In this document: piece after piece, positions 18,212 through 27,136 of the stretch | Numbering within the stretch: position 1 is the stretch's first letter | How the letters are laid out: every line of letters starts with the position of its first letter | Assembly: GCF_007828835.1 (NCBI RefSeq) | Contig: NZ_VIVL01000010.1 | Span: 186,001 to 250,000, forward strand | Direction of reading: 5' to 3' | Length of the DNA: 64,000 bases | Origin: Variovorax beijingensis | GTDB taxonomy: Bacteria; Pseudomonadota; Gammaproteobacteria; Burkholderiales; Burkholderiaceae_C | Program-made: the position numbers and the translations under genes | Notes under the pieces: generated by a model | Told to the model about the DNA's origin: nothing | What the model saw: the letters and a program-made list of their open reading frames with translations, nothing else | Databases searched by the model: none

Positions 18212-18244
18212 TCTCCAAGTTGACGGACTTCACTGCCATTACGC

Positions 18245-18270
18245 TGGTACGGTCGGGAGGGGGCAGGTCA
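18245..18270. repeat. Right terminal inverted repeat of the IS3-family element
   Basis: Read on the minus strand it begins TGACCTGCCCCCTCCCGACC, pairing with the left end at 17015. Confidence 0.85.
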
Positions 18271-18493
18271 TGAGCACGAACTGGCTGGACTGCACCGGGT
18301 AGCAGCGCTGCAGCAAGCACTCGACCGTCATGCTCTTCAGCAGCGAGGCGGTCAGCGTCTCGTCCTTCATGTGCGCAGGTGAGTGCGGCAGTCGCGCGGC
18401 CGGATAGTTGCGGTGTGTCGCGCAAGCGCCGAGCGCCGGCCCGCTGCCAAAACCGAACGAGGATGTGTGACTAGTTGACGGCTACCGAGCTTC
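18271..18493. other. Short unidentified segment between the IS and the truncated gene
   Basis: A minus-strand frame is open across most of this stretch up to the IS end (it includes SLLKSMTVECLLQRCYP) and could be the remnant of another gene. I do not recognise it. It is not the missing 3' part of the adjacent hydroxy-acid dehydrogenase. Confidence 0.3.
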
Positions 18494-19012
18494 TCAATCG
18501 GCCTTTGCTTCGGTCCCGAGTTCGCGGTTGCCGCTGACGGGAACGTCCACGGTCAGCGCCAGCGCCTGGTAGCCGTCCTTCTGGGCACGCTCGACGATCT
18601 GGCTCGCCATCTCGCGGCGCATGACGTACAGCTGCATCCACTGCACGCCACCCGGTGCGGCGGCGCGTACATCCTCCAGCCGCATGTTGGAAGCGGTCGA
18701 CAGTGAAAAAGGAATGCCCGCTTCGCCGACCGCGGCCGCCAGCAGGCGGTCGCCTTCCGGTCGGACCAGGCCGTTGAGCCCGGTCGGCGCAATGCCGAAG
18801 GGCTGCGCCCATTTCCGGCCGAAGACCTCGACGGAGGTATCGACCTGCGTGGTGTCGCGCAGCACGCGCGGCGTGAGCTCGATGGCCGACAGATCACCCG
18901 CATTTCGACGCATGCAATGGCCATCGTCGGCAGATCTTTCGATGTAGTCATGGACGAATCGCAGCAGCACCGCGCAGGCTCTGCGCCGATAGTCTTCGAT
19001 GTTCAACAGCAT
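18494..19012 (-). pseudogene. mdlB: Truncated FMN-dependent alpha-hydroxy-acid dehydrogenase, mandelate-dehydrogenase-like
   Basis: About 172 residues remain of an enzyme normally near 390 aa. The start MLLNIEDYRRRA and the FMN-barrel motifs APTGLNGLVRPEGD, LSTASNM, WMQLYV and LTVDVPVSGNRE are well conserved, and the PTGLNG...P-GD segment is like (S)-mandelate dehydrogenase. Homology stops after GNRE (near 18520), so the C-terminal active-site His/Arg and half the barrel are missing. In this pathway it would convert (hydroxy)mandelate to the arylglyoxylate substrate of MdlC. It is the last gene of the mdlC-pobA operon and lies about 220 bp from the IS. The exact substrate of the ancestor is inferred. 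Confidence 0.8.
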
Positions 19013-19052
19013 GACCGAGGGGCAGTGAGCGTGTCTTGTATCGCTTGCGGCG

Positions 19053-19976
19053 TCAGGCGTTGGCACGCGTTTCCGCAAGGCGCACGAGAGACAGCAATGT
19101 CTCCGTAACAGGCAGCTTGATGTTCAGGGGGCCGGCCAGTGCCACGACGGCGCCGTTGATGCTCTCCACCTCGGTACGGCGACCGGCCAGCACGTCCTGC
19201 AGCATGGAGGGCTTGTGGCCCCTGTGCCGGGCGATGGCGTTCGCCACGTTGCCCCAGCATTTGGCGGGATCGACGTCGATGCCCATGCGCAATGCGACAG
19301 ACAGCACTTCCGTGACGACGTCGTTCGCGAGGCGGCTGCCATCGGGCACTTTGCCGAGTTCGTCGACCGTGCAGCCGGATACGGCGCAGATGCTGTTCAG
19401 CGCGGCATTGAAAGCGACCTTCTCCCAGATCGCCGCCCACACGGTGCGGTCCGAGGTGCAATCGAGACCGGCCTTGGTGAGCACTTCGGCCACTTGGGAA
19501 ACGAAGGGGCGCTCGATGCCGTCGGCCGCCATGAGCCGCACGACGCCCTTGCCGTGCGACTGCACGTGGCCGGGGCCGACCATGTCCGCCGGCCACGTGG
19601 TGACACCGATCAGGACGCGCTCCGGCGGCACGAACCCGGCGATCTTCTCGACGTTGCCCAAGCCGTTTTGCAGCGACAGCACATGCACGTCGGGTCCGAT
19701 CAGATGTCCTACCCCGGACAGGGCCGCACTGGTGTGCAGCGTCTTGGTGAACACCAGGAGCAGATCGGGGAAACCGACAGCATCTTCCGGTCGCAGGGCC
19801 TTCAGCGACGTGACCTGCCGTTCGCCGCCGTCGGTCGCCAGGCGAAGCCCCTCGGTGCGGACCGCACCGATGTGCGCGTCGTTCACGTCGATCAGCGTGA
19901 CTTCGTTGCCCGACTCGGCGAGCAAGCCACCGAACAGGGACCCCATCGCCCCCGCGCCGACGATCGAGATTTTCAT
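19053..19976 (-). CDS. Ketopantoate reductase family protein (PanE/ApbA-like)
   Basis: A 307-residue NAD(P)H-dependent 2-oxo acid reductase-like protein. The N-terminal Rossmann motif is VGAGAMGS, and WEKVAFNAALN holds the family's catalytic Lys. The C-terminal helical domain is complete. True pantothenate PanE usually sits elsewhere; here it is embedded in an aromatic catabolic operon. It may therefore reduce another 2-oxo acid such as an arylglyoxylate or a pathway side product, which is inference. The ATGA overlap with the MFS gene stop indicates translational coupling, and GGAG precedes the start. Confidence 0.85.
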   Translation of the reverse strand: MKISIVGAGAMGSLFGGLLAESGNEVTLIDVNDAHIGAVRTEGLRLATDGGERQVTSLKALRPEDAVGFPDLLLVFTKTLHTSAALSGVGHLIGPDVHVLSLQNGLGNVEKIAGFVPPERVLIGVTTWPADMVGPGHVQSHGKGVVRLMAADGIERPFVSQVAEVLTKAGLDCTSDRTVWAAIWEKVAFNAALNSICAVSGCTVDELGKVPDGSRLANDVVTEVLSVALRMGIDVDPAKCWGNVANAIARHRGHKPSMLQDVLAGRRTEVESINGAVVALAGPLNIKLPVTETLLSLVRLAETRANA

Positions 19977-21394
19977 GATGACCGCTCCTGTGAAATGTTT
20001 TGCGGCGGCAAGACGCCTGTGTAGCCCTGATCTCGATCGCGTCGCAGCAGCGCGTCGCGCCCGGGAATGTGCCGGCGCACAACGAGCAGCGCGACCATGG
20101 CGAGGAACATCGCCGAGCCCAGCAACGCCAGATACGCCATGGCCCCGCCCGCCGTGATCACGGCGGCCCCTGCGAAGGCGCTCAGGATGGCGCCGAGGCG
20201 CCCGAATGCCAGTGCGGATGCAGTGCCCGTCGCCCTGACGCTGGTCGGGTACATGAATGCGCACAGCGCGTACATGGTGGACTGCACGGCGTTCACAAAC
20301 ATGCCGTGCACGCCGAATCCGAAGATGAGGAGGCTGGTCTCCTTTCCGACGTTCAGGGTCTGCAGGGCGAACGCGCTTGCGGCGGCGCCGGCGCAGCACA
20401 GGACCAACGGCCAGCGCGATCCGAAACGGGAGATCGCCACCGCGCAGGCCAGCGCGCCGATCACGCCCCCGAGGTTGTAGGCCGTCAGTCCCGAACCGGC
20501 CACACTCATCGAAAGCCCCTCCGAGGCAAGCATCGTCGGCAGCCAGCTGAAGGCGGTGTACACGGCCGTCAGGCACATGAAGAACGCTGCCCAGGTCGCG
20601 AGCGTGTCGCGGGCCAGCCCGTTCGAGAAGAGCGCTCCGAAGCCGGCCCGCTTCTCGACGGCCTGCTCGGCCGCATCGACATAGCTGACATCCCGACCCA
20701 TGGGACGTCCCATGCGTGCGAGCAGCCCGCCCAGTTCGCCCCAGCGCGCCGGGTGCCGTGCAAGGAAGCGCGGCGACTCCGGCAGCGTGAAGAACAGGAG
20801 CACCGCCAGGGCCATCGGGAAAGTGCCGCCGATGAAGAACAGCGCGCGCCATCCAAAGGCGGGCAGCACTTGTACAGCGAAGAGGCCTGCAAGCATGCCG
20901 CCCAGGGGCACGCAGACGATCGTGGCCGTGACGGCGAGCGTCCTTCGGCGGGCCGGCGTGAACTCGGCCGTGACCGTGGTCGAGCTCGGCAGCGCACCGC
21001 CGATGCCCAGGCCGGCAATGAATCGAAGCACCGCCACGGTCAGCACGTCGGGCGCAAGGCCGATCGCGCAGGTGGCCGCGCCGAACAGGAAGACGCTCGC
21101 GATGACGGCCATCCGGCGGCCGAAGCGATCGGCGAACAGCCCCGCACAGGCGCTTCCGATGCCCATGCCGATCAGGCCCGCCGCCACCGCAGGGACAAAG
21201 GCTTCGCGCGTGATGCCCCACTCCTTGATCATCGAAGGAATCGCGAACCCGATGAGCTGGCCGTCGAATCCATCCATCACGATCGAGAGGGCGGCCAGGA
21301 AGACCACGAGCTTCTGCATGGTCGTGTAGGGTCCGTCGTCCAGCAGCCGGCCGATGTCGGCATTGCCCTTGAAGGCTGCAGCGGTGGCGTTCAT
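19973..21394 (-). CDS. MFS transporter, aromatic acid:H+ symporter (AAHS) type
   Basis: A 473-residue, 12-helix permease. The AAHS signature DGFDGQLIGFAIPSM follows helix 1, GLFADRFGRRMAVI forms the loop 2-3 motif, and LPESPRFL appears in the central loop. Relatives are PcaK and BenK, which import 4-hydroxybenzoate, protocatechuate or benzoate. The ATG at 21394 replaces a 47-codon upstream extension. The neighbours pobA and mdlC make an aromatic acid the probable substrate. Confidence 0.88.
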   Translation of the reverse strand: MNATAAAFKGNADIGRLLDDGPYTTMQKLVVFLAALSIVMDGFDGQLIGFAIPSMIKEWGITREAFVPAVAAGLIGMGIGSACAGLFADRFGRRMAVIASVFLFGAATCAIGLAPDVLTVAVLRFIAGLGIGGALPSSTTVTAEFTPARRRTLAVTATIVCVPLGGMLAGLFAVQVLPAFGWRALFFIGGTFPMALAVLLFFTLPESPRFLARHPARWGELGGLLARMGRPMGRDVSYVDAAEQAVEKRAGFGALFSNGLARDTLATWAAFFMCLTAVYTAFSWLPTMLASEGLSMSVAGSGLTAYNLGGVIGALACAVAISRFGSRWPLVLCCAGAAASAFALQTLNVGKETSLLIFGFGVHGMFVNAVQSTMYALCAFMYPTSVRATGTASALAFGRLGAILSAFAGAAVITAGGAMAYLALLGSAMFLAMVALLVVRRHIPGRDALLRRDRDQGYTGVLPPQNISQERSS

Positions 21395-21538
21395 GGGTGC
21401 CCCCGGAAGCCGGCTGCGATCGCCGAAGAGAAGTGATGGTTCATGTCTTGTCTCCAGGTGGAGCGCTCGGCATTGCCTGGCGCTCAGGGGTGTGTCGACT
21501 GTCTTGCTTCCGCCTCTTGGTGAGCGGTGGTGCACGGG

Positions 21539-22729
21539 TCAATGGGCGATTTCGTCGAACGGCAGGCCGACGTAGTTCTCCGCCAATGCGGTCGACGCGG
21601 CGCGCGAGCCGGTGACGTAATCGAGTTCCGCGATCTGCACCTTGTGCTGGAATTCGTCGGCACCCGGGAAGCGATGCAGCATCGAGGTCATCCACCAGGA
21701 GAAGCGCTGCGCCTTCCAGATGCGCCGCAGCGCGATGTCGCTGTAGCGTTCGAGCAGCTCTTCCCGGCCCGACTCGTAGAACTCTCCGAACGCACGCGCG
21801 AGCACCCGCACGTCGGCGACTGCCAGGTTCAACCCTTTCGCGCCGGTCGGGGGCACCACGTGCGCCGCGTCCCCTGCCAGGAAAAGACGGCCGTACTGCA
21901 TCGGTTCGGTCACGAAGCTGCGCATCCCGACGACGGTCTTGCTGAAGATCTCGCCTTCGATGGGCGCCCAGCCGTCGCGGGTGGCCAGGCGCGCGCGGAG
22001 CTCGCTCCAGATGCGGTCGTCCGACCAGTTCTCGATCTTGTCCGTCGGCTCGCATTGAAGGTACATGCGCTGCACTTCGGGCGAACGGGTGCTGACGAGC
22101 GCGAAGCCGCGCTCGCTCAGCGCGTAGATCAGCTCGTCGGAAGACGGCGGCGCCTTGCAGAGGATGCCGAGCCAGCCGAACGGATAGAGTCGCTCGAAGC
22201 CCTTCAACACGCTCTTCGGAATCGAGGGCCGGCTGACGCCCTGCGTGCCGTCGCAGCCGGCGATGAAATCGGCCTCGATGGTTTGCAGCTCGCCGCCGGG
22301 CTGCCGAAAGCGAACGCTCGGCGAGGTGGAGTCCAGCCCGTGCAGGCTCACATCCGACACTTCGAACCGGATGTCGCCGCCCGAGGCCAGGCGCACCGCC
22401 ACCAGGTCCTTGATGACCTCGTGCTGCGCATAGACCATCACGGCCTTGCCGCCGGTCAGCTCCGGAAAATCGATGCGGCGGTCGATGCCGTCGAAACGCA
22501 GGATCGTTCCTTCATGCCGGAAGCCCTCGCGTTCCATGCGGGCACCCGCGCCGATCTCCTTCATGAGATCGACGGTCCCCTGTTCCAGCACGCCGGCGCG
22601 GATCGTGGCCTCGATCGCCTCGCGGCTGCGCGTTTCCAGGACGATCGACTCGATGCCCTGGAGGTGGAGGATCTGCGAGAGCATCAGCCCCGCGGGGCCT
22701 GCTCCGATGATGGCGACTTGCGTTTTCAT
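21539..22729 (-). CDS. pobA: 4-hydroxybenzoate 3-monooxygenase
   Basis: A flavoprotein hydroxylase of 396 aa that makes protocatechuate from 4-hydroxybenzoate with NADPH and O2. The FAD-binding GAGPAG motif, the central DG motif (AGCDGTQGVSR) and GDAAHVVPPTGAKGLN are present. Compared with the Pseudomonas enzyme, the substrate-contacting residues equivalent to Tyr201 (ELIYA), Ser212 and Arg214 (STRS), Tyr222, Pro293 and Tyr385 (ENYVGLP) all appear to be kept. The start at 22729 is 11 bp after the Bug gene stop. It marks the aromatic ring-hydroxylation end of the pathway encoded here; ring-cleavage genes are not in the window. Confidence 0.95.
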   Translation of the reverse strand: MKTQVAIIGAGPAGLMLSQILHLQGIESIVLETRSREAIEATIRAGVLEQGTVDLMKEIGAGARMEREGFRHEGTILRFDGIDRRIDFPELTGGKAVMVYAQHEVIKDLVAVRLASGGDIRFEVSDVSLHGLDSTSPSVRFRQPGGELQTIEADFIAGCDGTQGVSRPSIPKSVLKGFERLYPFGWLGILCKAPPSSDELIYALSERGFALVSTRSPEVQRMYLQCEPTDKIENWSDDRIWSELRARLATRDGWAPIEGEIFSKTVVGMRSFVTEPMQYGRLFLAGDAAHVVPPTGAKGLNLAVADVRVLARAFGEFYESGREELLERYSDIALRRIWKAQRFSWWMTSMLHRFPGADEFQHKVQIAELDYVTGSRAASTALAENYVGLPFDEIAH

Positions 22730-22740
22730 GAGATGGACCT

Positions 22741-23718
22741 TCAGTCGAGGCGGATCTGGTTCTTGCGGATCAGCGCACCCCATCGCTCGCGTTCCGCATG
22801 CACATAGGAAGTCATCTGCTGCGGCGTGCCCGGCAGTGCTTCGAGCGACAGGGTTTCCAGCCGCGCCTTCACCGGCGTGGAGGCGAGCGCGGCCTGCAGC
22901 GTCCTGTTCAGGGCGGAGACGGTTTCGGGCGGAGTGCCCTTGGGAACGACCAGCCCCTGCCAGGCGGATGCATCGAAGCCGGTCAGGCCCTGCTCGGAGA
23001 GCGTGGGGACGTCAGGGAAATTCTTCAGGCGTTCCTTGCTGGCCACGCCGAGCGCCTTGAGCTTGCCCGACACCACGTACTGCTGGACCGTGGCGCTGTC
23101 CATGAGCGCGAACGGGATCTGGCCTCCCACGAGGTCGATGACCGCCGGCGCGCCCCCGCGATAGGCCACGTGCTGCAGCGCGAGACCGGTGCGTTCCCTG
23201 AACAGCTCGGCCGCCAGGTGCTGGGGACTGCCGGCACCCGCCGATGCGAAGTTCGCACCGTTGGGGTTGGCCTTGGCCCATGCGATGAATTCCTTCAGGT
23301 TGTTGGCGGGGTTGCTTGGATGAACGACCAGCAACAGAGGGAATCTGGCGAGCATGCCGACCGGCACGAAGTCCTTCTCCGCGTCGTACGGCAGCTTGGC
23401 GAACAGTGCCGGGTTGGCCGCCAGCGTGGCGAAATCGGCGGTGAACATGATGTTCCCGTAGTCCTTCGATTTCGCCACGTAGTCGGCGGCAATGTTCGTT
23501 GCGGCACCGGGCTTGTTGTTCACGATGATCGTGCGCTTCAACGACTTGCCCATCTCCTCGGCGATCGTTCGTGCCACGGTGTCGGAGCCGCCGCCGGCGG
23601 CATAGCCGACGACCCATTCGATCGGCTTTTGATCCTGTGCGAGCGCCACGGTGGGCGCGGCGGCCAGGGTGATCAGGGCGCAGGCGAGTGCCCGGCGGCT
23701 CATCGAACCAAACTTCAT
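22741..23718 (-). CDS. Bug-family tripartite tricarboxylate transporter binding protein
   Basis: A 325-residue periplasmic binding protein with a clear signal peptide (ending APTVALAQ). Family motifs are WVVGYAAGGGSDTVARTIAEE, NNKPGAATNIAADYV and LPYDAEKDFVPVG. It sits directly upstream of pobA in the aromatic operon, so it likely binds an aromatic or related acid. No TctA/TctB membrane genes are adjacent. Confidence 0.9.
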   Translation of the reverse strand: MKFGSMSRRALACALITLAAAPTVALAQDQKPIEWVVGYAAGGGSDTVARTIAEEMGKSLKRTIIVNNKPGAATNIAADYVAKSKDYGNIMFTADFATLAANPALFAKLPYDAEKDFVPVGMLARFPLLLVVHPSNPANNLKEFIAWAKANPNGANFASAGAGSPQHLAAELFRERTGLALQHVAYRGGAPAVIDLVGGQIPFALMDSATVQQYVVSGKLKALGVASKERLKNFPDVPTLSEQGLTGFDASAWQGLVVPKGTPPETVSALNRTLQAALASTPVKARLETLSLEALPGTPQQMTSYVHAERERWGALIRKNQIRLD

Positions 23719-23832
23719 TTCTCTTGTCTCCGGTTTTAGGAATCGGGGTGCGGCGGCTTCGCTGCCGCATGCTTTCTCTCGTCCACCTCGGCGCTTTGCC
23801 GACGGTGAGATGACGCCCGGCGATGACGCCGG

Positions 23833-23860
23833 TGCGCCGATGCGCCGATGCGCCGATGCG
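23833..23860. repeat. Short tandem repeat (8-bp unit, 3.5 copies)
   Basis: TGCGCCGA is repeated three times plus TGCG in the 154-bp gap between the aldehyde dehydrogenase and Bug genes. It is possibly slippage-prone; no function is evident. Confidence 0.8.
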
Positions 23861-23872
23861 CTTGTTCGTTTC

Positions 23873-25321
23873 CTAGAAGGGGTATTGGCGCGGCGTGGTC
23901 TGCACCGTCAGCCAGCGCAGCTCGGTGAATGCCTCCACGCCGGCCTTGCCGCCGAAGCGGCCGATGCCGCTGCCCTTGACGCCGCCGAAGGGCATCTGTG
24001 CTTCGTCGTGGACGGTGGGGCCATTCACGTGGCAGATGCCCGACTCGATGCGCCCCGCCACCTGGATGGCGCGCGCCACGTCGCGGCCGAACACTGCTGC
24101 CGCAAGGCCGTACTCGTTGTCGTTGGCGCATGCAACGGCCGCTTCCACGCCGCGGACCCGAACGATGCCCTTCACAGGACCGAAAGCCTCTTCCCGGAAG
24201 ATGCGCATTTCCGAGGTGACGTGATCGAGCAGCGTCGCGGGCATCAGCGTGTCCTTCGCCTTTCCGCCGATGACGAGCTTGGCGCCCTTGGCAAGTGCGT
24301 CGTCGATCAGTTCGTTGCAGCGGTTGACCGTGCCCATGTCGACCACCGAGCCGAGCACCACCGGTCCCTGTCGCGGGTCGCCCAGCGGAAGGCTCGCAGC
24401 CCGGGCGCCGAGCCTGGCGACGAACTCGTCGGCGATGCTCTCGTCGACGACGATGCGTTCGGTCGACATGCAGATCTGTCCGGAGTTGGCGAACGCACCG
24501 AACACCGCCGCGTTGACGGCTGCATCTACATCGGCGTCGTCCAGGATGACCAGCGGAGCCTTGCCGCCGAGTTCGAGCACGACGGGCTTGAGGTACTTGG
24601 CGCAGGTGGCAGCGATGAGCTTGCCGACGTGGGTCGAGCCCGTGAAGTTGACGCGTCGAACCGCGGGGTGGGCCACCATCGCTTCGACGACGGCGGCGGC
24701 GTCCGCGGGCGCGTTGGTCACGAAGTTCACCACGCCCTTGGGCAGCCCGGCCTCCTGCAGCGCCTCGATGATCAGCCCATGCGTGGCGGGACAGATCTCG
24801 CTGCCCTTGAGAACGACCGTGTTGCCGCAGGCCAGCGGCGTCGCAATGGCACGCACGGCCAGGATCACCGGCGCGTTCCAGGGAGCGATGCCGAGGACGA
24901 CGCCTGCCGGCTGCCGCACGGCCATGGCCAGGTTGCCCGGCACATCCGAGGGGATGACCTCGCCGCTGATCTGGGTGGTGAGCGATGCGGCCTCCAGCAG
25001 CATGCCTGCCGCGAGATGGACATTGAAACCTGCCCAGATGGCGGATGCGCCGGTCTCGGCGGCGATGGCCTCGGCGAAGGCCTCCGCCTTGGCTTCCAGC
25101 GCATGCGAGGCCTTCATGAGCAGCGCCCGGCGTTCGCCGGGGCCGGTGGTCGACCAGGTCTTGAAGGCCTCGGCCGCGGCATCCACCGCGGCGACGGCGT
25201 CTTGCGGCGCGGCCGCGGGGGCGGTCGTCGCCACGCTGCCGTCCAGAGGATTGCGCCGCTCAAAGGTTGCGCCGTCGCGAGCGTCCGTGCGCTCGCCATT
25301 GATCAACATCGAAATCTTCAT
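23873..25321 (-). CDS. NAD(P)-dependent aromatic aldehyde dehydrogenase
   Basis: A 482-residue ALDH-superfamily enzyme resembling benzaldehyde/salicylaldehyde/vanillin dehydrogenases. The general base Glu250 lies in LELGGKAP and the catalytic Cys284 in NSGQICMSTERI. The cofactor loop PWNAP and the FTGST motif are intact. It should oxidise the (hydroxy)benzaldehyde released by MdlC to the benzoate, feeding PobA if 4-hydroxylated. It lies 65 bp downstream of mdlC on the same strand. The start ATG at 25321 is preceded by GGAG. Confidence 0.9.
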   Translation of the reverse strand: MKISMLINGERTDARDGATFERRNPLDGSVATTAPAAAPQDAVAAVDAAAEAFKTWSTTGPGERRALLMKASHALEAKAEAFAEAIAAETGASAIWAGFNVHLAAGMLLEAASLTTQISGEVIPSDVPGNLAMAVRQPAGVVLGIAPWNAPVILAVRAIATPLACGNTVVLKGSEICPATHGLIIEALQEAGLPKGVVNFVTNAPADAAAVVEAMVAHPAVRRVNFTGSTHVGKLIAATCAKYLKPVVLELGGKAPLVILDDADVDAAVNAAVFGAFANSGQICMSTERIVVDESIADEFVARLGARAASLPLGDPRQGPVVLGSVVDMGTVNRCNELIDDALAKGAKLVIGGKAKDTLMPATLLDHVTSEMRIFREEAFGPVKGIVRVRGVEAAVACANDNEYGLAAAVFGRDVARAIQVAGRIESGICHVNGPTVHDEAQMPFGGVKGSGIGRFGGKAGVEAFTELRWLTVQTTPRQYPF

Positions 25322-25386
25322 CGGCTTGTCTCCGTAGGGTGGTTTGAAAAATGCGTCGCGCGCTGGAACGGGAACGAGCGGCGAGG

Positions 25387-27018
25387 TCAGGCGACCCGGA
25401 CCTCCACGACGCCGGGCGCGTCGCTGGCCAGGGCCTCGTCGAGCGCCTTGCGCAGATCGGCCGGGTCGGTCACGCGCACCGCGGTGCATCCCATTCCCTT
25501 GGCCAGCGACTGGAAGTCGAGGTCGGGCAGCTCCGTGCCCTGCACGACATCGGTGGGCGAGAAGCCGAACACCGGCGCGAAATCCTGGAGTGCGGCGTAC
25601 CGCCTGTTGTTCAGGATCACGAAGATGATCGGCAGCCTGTTCTGCGCCGCGCTCCAGAGCGCCTGGATGGAGTACATGCTCGATCCGTCGCCGATCAGGC
25701 AGATGACCCGGCTGCCGGGCTTGCCCAATGCAACGCCCACGGACGCGGGCATGCCGTAGCCGAGGCCGCCGCTGTCCATCGTGTAGAAGGTCTCGCTGCG
25801 GGTGAACGGCAAGCGGGCCTGCATCACGGGCCGTGCGCTCGGCGCCTCTTCGACCACGATGTGTTCCGGCTTCCTTGCTTGCGCGAGCGTTTGCAGCACA
25901 TAGGCCACCGACATCAGCGGGGTCGGCTCCGCACGCGGCGCGGCTTTTCTGGCGGGCGGAAGCGGACGCGTCTTCCTCGGCGGCACGGCGAGCAGGTCCA
26001 GCAATCCCAGCCGGATGCTGCCGACGGCCGAGATGCCGACGGGCGCCCATGCCGCGGTATCCGGGTCCTCGGTCAACTGGCACAGGGCTGCGCCGGCAGG
26101 CACATGAGGACCCGCGCCTTCGACGTGGTAGGCGAAGGCCGGCGCGCCTATGGCGAGGATGAGATCGTGGCCCTCGAGCAGTTCGACGATGCGCTCGCGC
26201 ATGGCCGGGAGGAAGCCGGCGAACAGGCGATGGTCTTCCGGAAAGCTGCAGCGTCCGGACATCGGCGCGACCCACACGCGGGCGTTGTGGGCTTCCGCCA
26301 ATGCGACGACTTCGTTCCACGCGCCGTCCCGATCGGCGGCGGCGCCCACCACGAATGCCGGGCGCTCGCTTGCCTCCAGTGCGGTCGAGATCCGGGCAAG
26401 GAGCTCGGGCTCCGGACGCGTCCGGGTGCTCACGGCCCGGGTCGGAACCAGCTCGGTGTATTGGTCCCAGTCGTCCACGGGTACCGACACCAGCACCGGA
26501 CCGCAAGGCGGCATCATGGCCAGGTAGTAGGCCCTGGCAATCGCGAGCGGCACGTCTTGGGCGCGGGCCGGCTCGATGCTCCATTTGACATAGGGCTTCG
26601 GCAGTTCGGTGGCCTGGGCCGACGACAGGAACGGGTCGAAGGGAAGGATCGAACGCGCCTGCTGCCCGGCTGTGATCACCATGGGCGTGCGGTTCTTGAA
26701 GGCGGTGAAGATGTTGCCCATGGCGTTGCCGACGCCGGCCGCCGAATGGAGATTCACGAACGAAGCGTTCCGGGTCGCCTGCGCGTAGCCGTCCGCCATG
26801 CCGACCACGCAGGCCTCCTGCAGGCCGAGGACGTAGCGGAAATCGCTCGGGAAGTCGCGGAACATCGGGAGCTCGGTTGACCCCGGATTCGCGAACACGG
26901 AGGTCATTCCGAAGCGGCGCATCAGGTCGAACACGGCCTCGCGAACGGTGATGCTGCTGGCGGCGGTGGCGGGGTGTGCGGGCGTCGCGGCAGCGGCGTG
27001 CAGTGCGGATCCGGTCAT
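25387..27018 (-). CDS. mdlC: Benzoylformate decarboxylase (ThDP-dependent)
   Basis: A 543-residue thiamin-diphosphate enzyme that decarboxylates arylglyoxylates to aldehydes. Residues matching the Pseudomonas putida active site are present: Ser47 (FANPGSTELP, Ser26 equivalent), Glu68 (LQEAC, Glu47), His91 (NLHSAAG, His70) and His298 (FAYHVEG, His281). The cofactor motif is GDGS (443-446) with NN at 470-471. An N-terminal extension of about 20 Ala-rich residues is unusual. The ATG at 27018 has AGGAAG upstream. It is the first gene of the catabolic operon and is divergent from a LysR regulator. Confidence 0.92.
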   Translation of the reverse strand: MTGSALHAAAATPAHPATAASSITVREAVFDLMRRFGMTSVFANPGSTELPMFRDFPSDFRYVLGLQEACVVGMADGYAQATRNASFVNLHSAAGVGNAMGNIFTAFKNRTPMVITAGQQARSILPFDPFLSSAQATELPKPYVKWSIEPARAQDVPLAIARAYYLAMMPPCGPVLVSVPVDDWDQYTELVPTRAVSTRTRPEPELLARISTALEASERPAFVVGAAADRDGAWNEVVALAEAHNARVWVAPMSGRCSFPEDHRLFAGFLPAMRERIVELLEGHDLILAIGAPAFAYHVEGAGPHVPAGAALCQLTEDPDTAAWAPVGISAVGSIRLGLLDLLAVPPRKTRPLPPARKAAPRAEPTPLMSVAYVLQTLAQARKPEHIVVEEAPSARPVMQARLPFTRSETFYTMDSGGLGYGMPASVGVALGKPGSRVICLIGDGSSMYSIQALWSAAQNRLPIIFVILNNRRYAALQDFAPVFGFSPTDVVQGTELPDLDFQSLAKGMGCTAVRVTDPADLRKALDEALASDAPGVVEVRVA

Positions 27019-27094
27019 TGCGTGTTTCTTCCTGCTGTGCACCGCGAACTCGCAATGCTGTCTCGATGGCGGGAGTGTGAAATGGCATCTCCAT

Positions 27095-27115
27095 CTTGAA
27101 AATTGCCTTTTCGAG
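27095..27115. promoter_or_regulatory. Probable LysR operator (palindrome)
   Basis: The half-sites CTTGAAAA and TTTTCGAG flank a 5-bp spacer and form an inverted repeat with one mismatch. It lies 22 bp before the LysR start and about 77 bp before mdlC, the usual place for a LysR recognition site controlling both. Confidence 0.6.
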
Positions 27116-27136
27116 AAAAAGTCATTACCGTTTGGC

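Larger units (their letters stand above)
17015..18270 (-). mobile_element. IS3-family insertion sequence (IS407-like), apparently complete
   Basis: The element of about 1,256 bp carries overlapping-frame orfA and orfB on the minus strand. The terminal inverted repeats begin TGACCTGCCCCCT at both ends and continue with good similarity for about 26 bp. The IS407 subgroup normally makes a 4-bp target duplication, but the flanks differ (CCAC on the left, TGAG on the right). This suggests that recombination or deletion followed insertion. It lies beside a truncated mandelate-dehydrogenase-like gene. Confidence 0.9.

Noticed and set aside
23833..23860. 8-bp tandem repeat considered as the start of a CRISPR or iteron array
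   Set aside because: Only 3.5 copies, no spacers and no replication or cas genes nearby.
23651..25759. 702-codon plus-strand frame opposite the aldehyde dehydrogenase
   Set aside because: Antisense shadow; the aldehyde dehydrogenase on the other strand has its complete active site.
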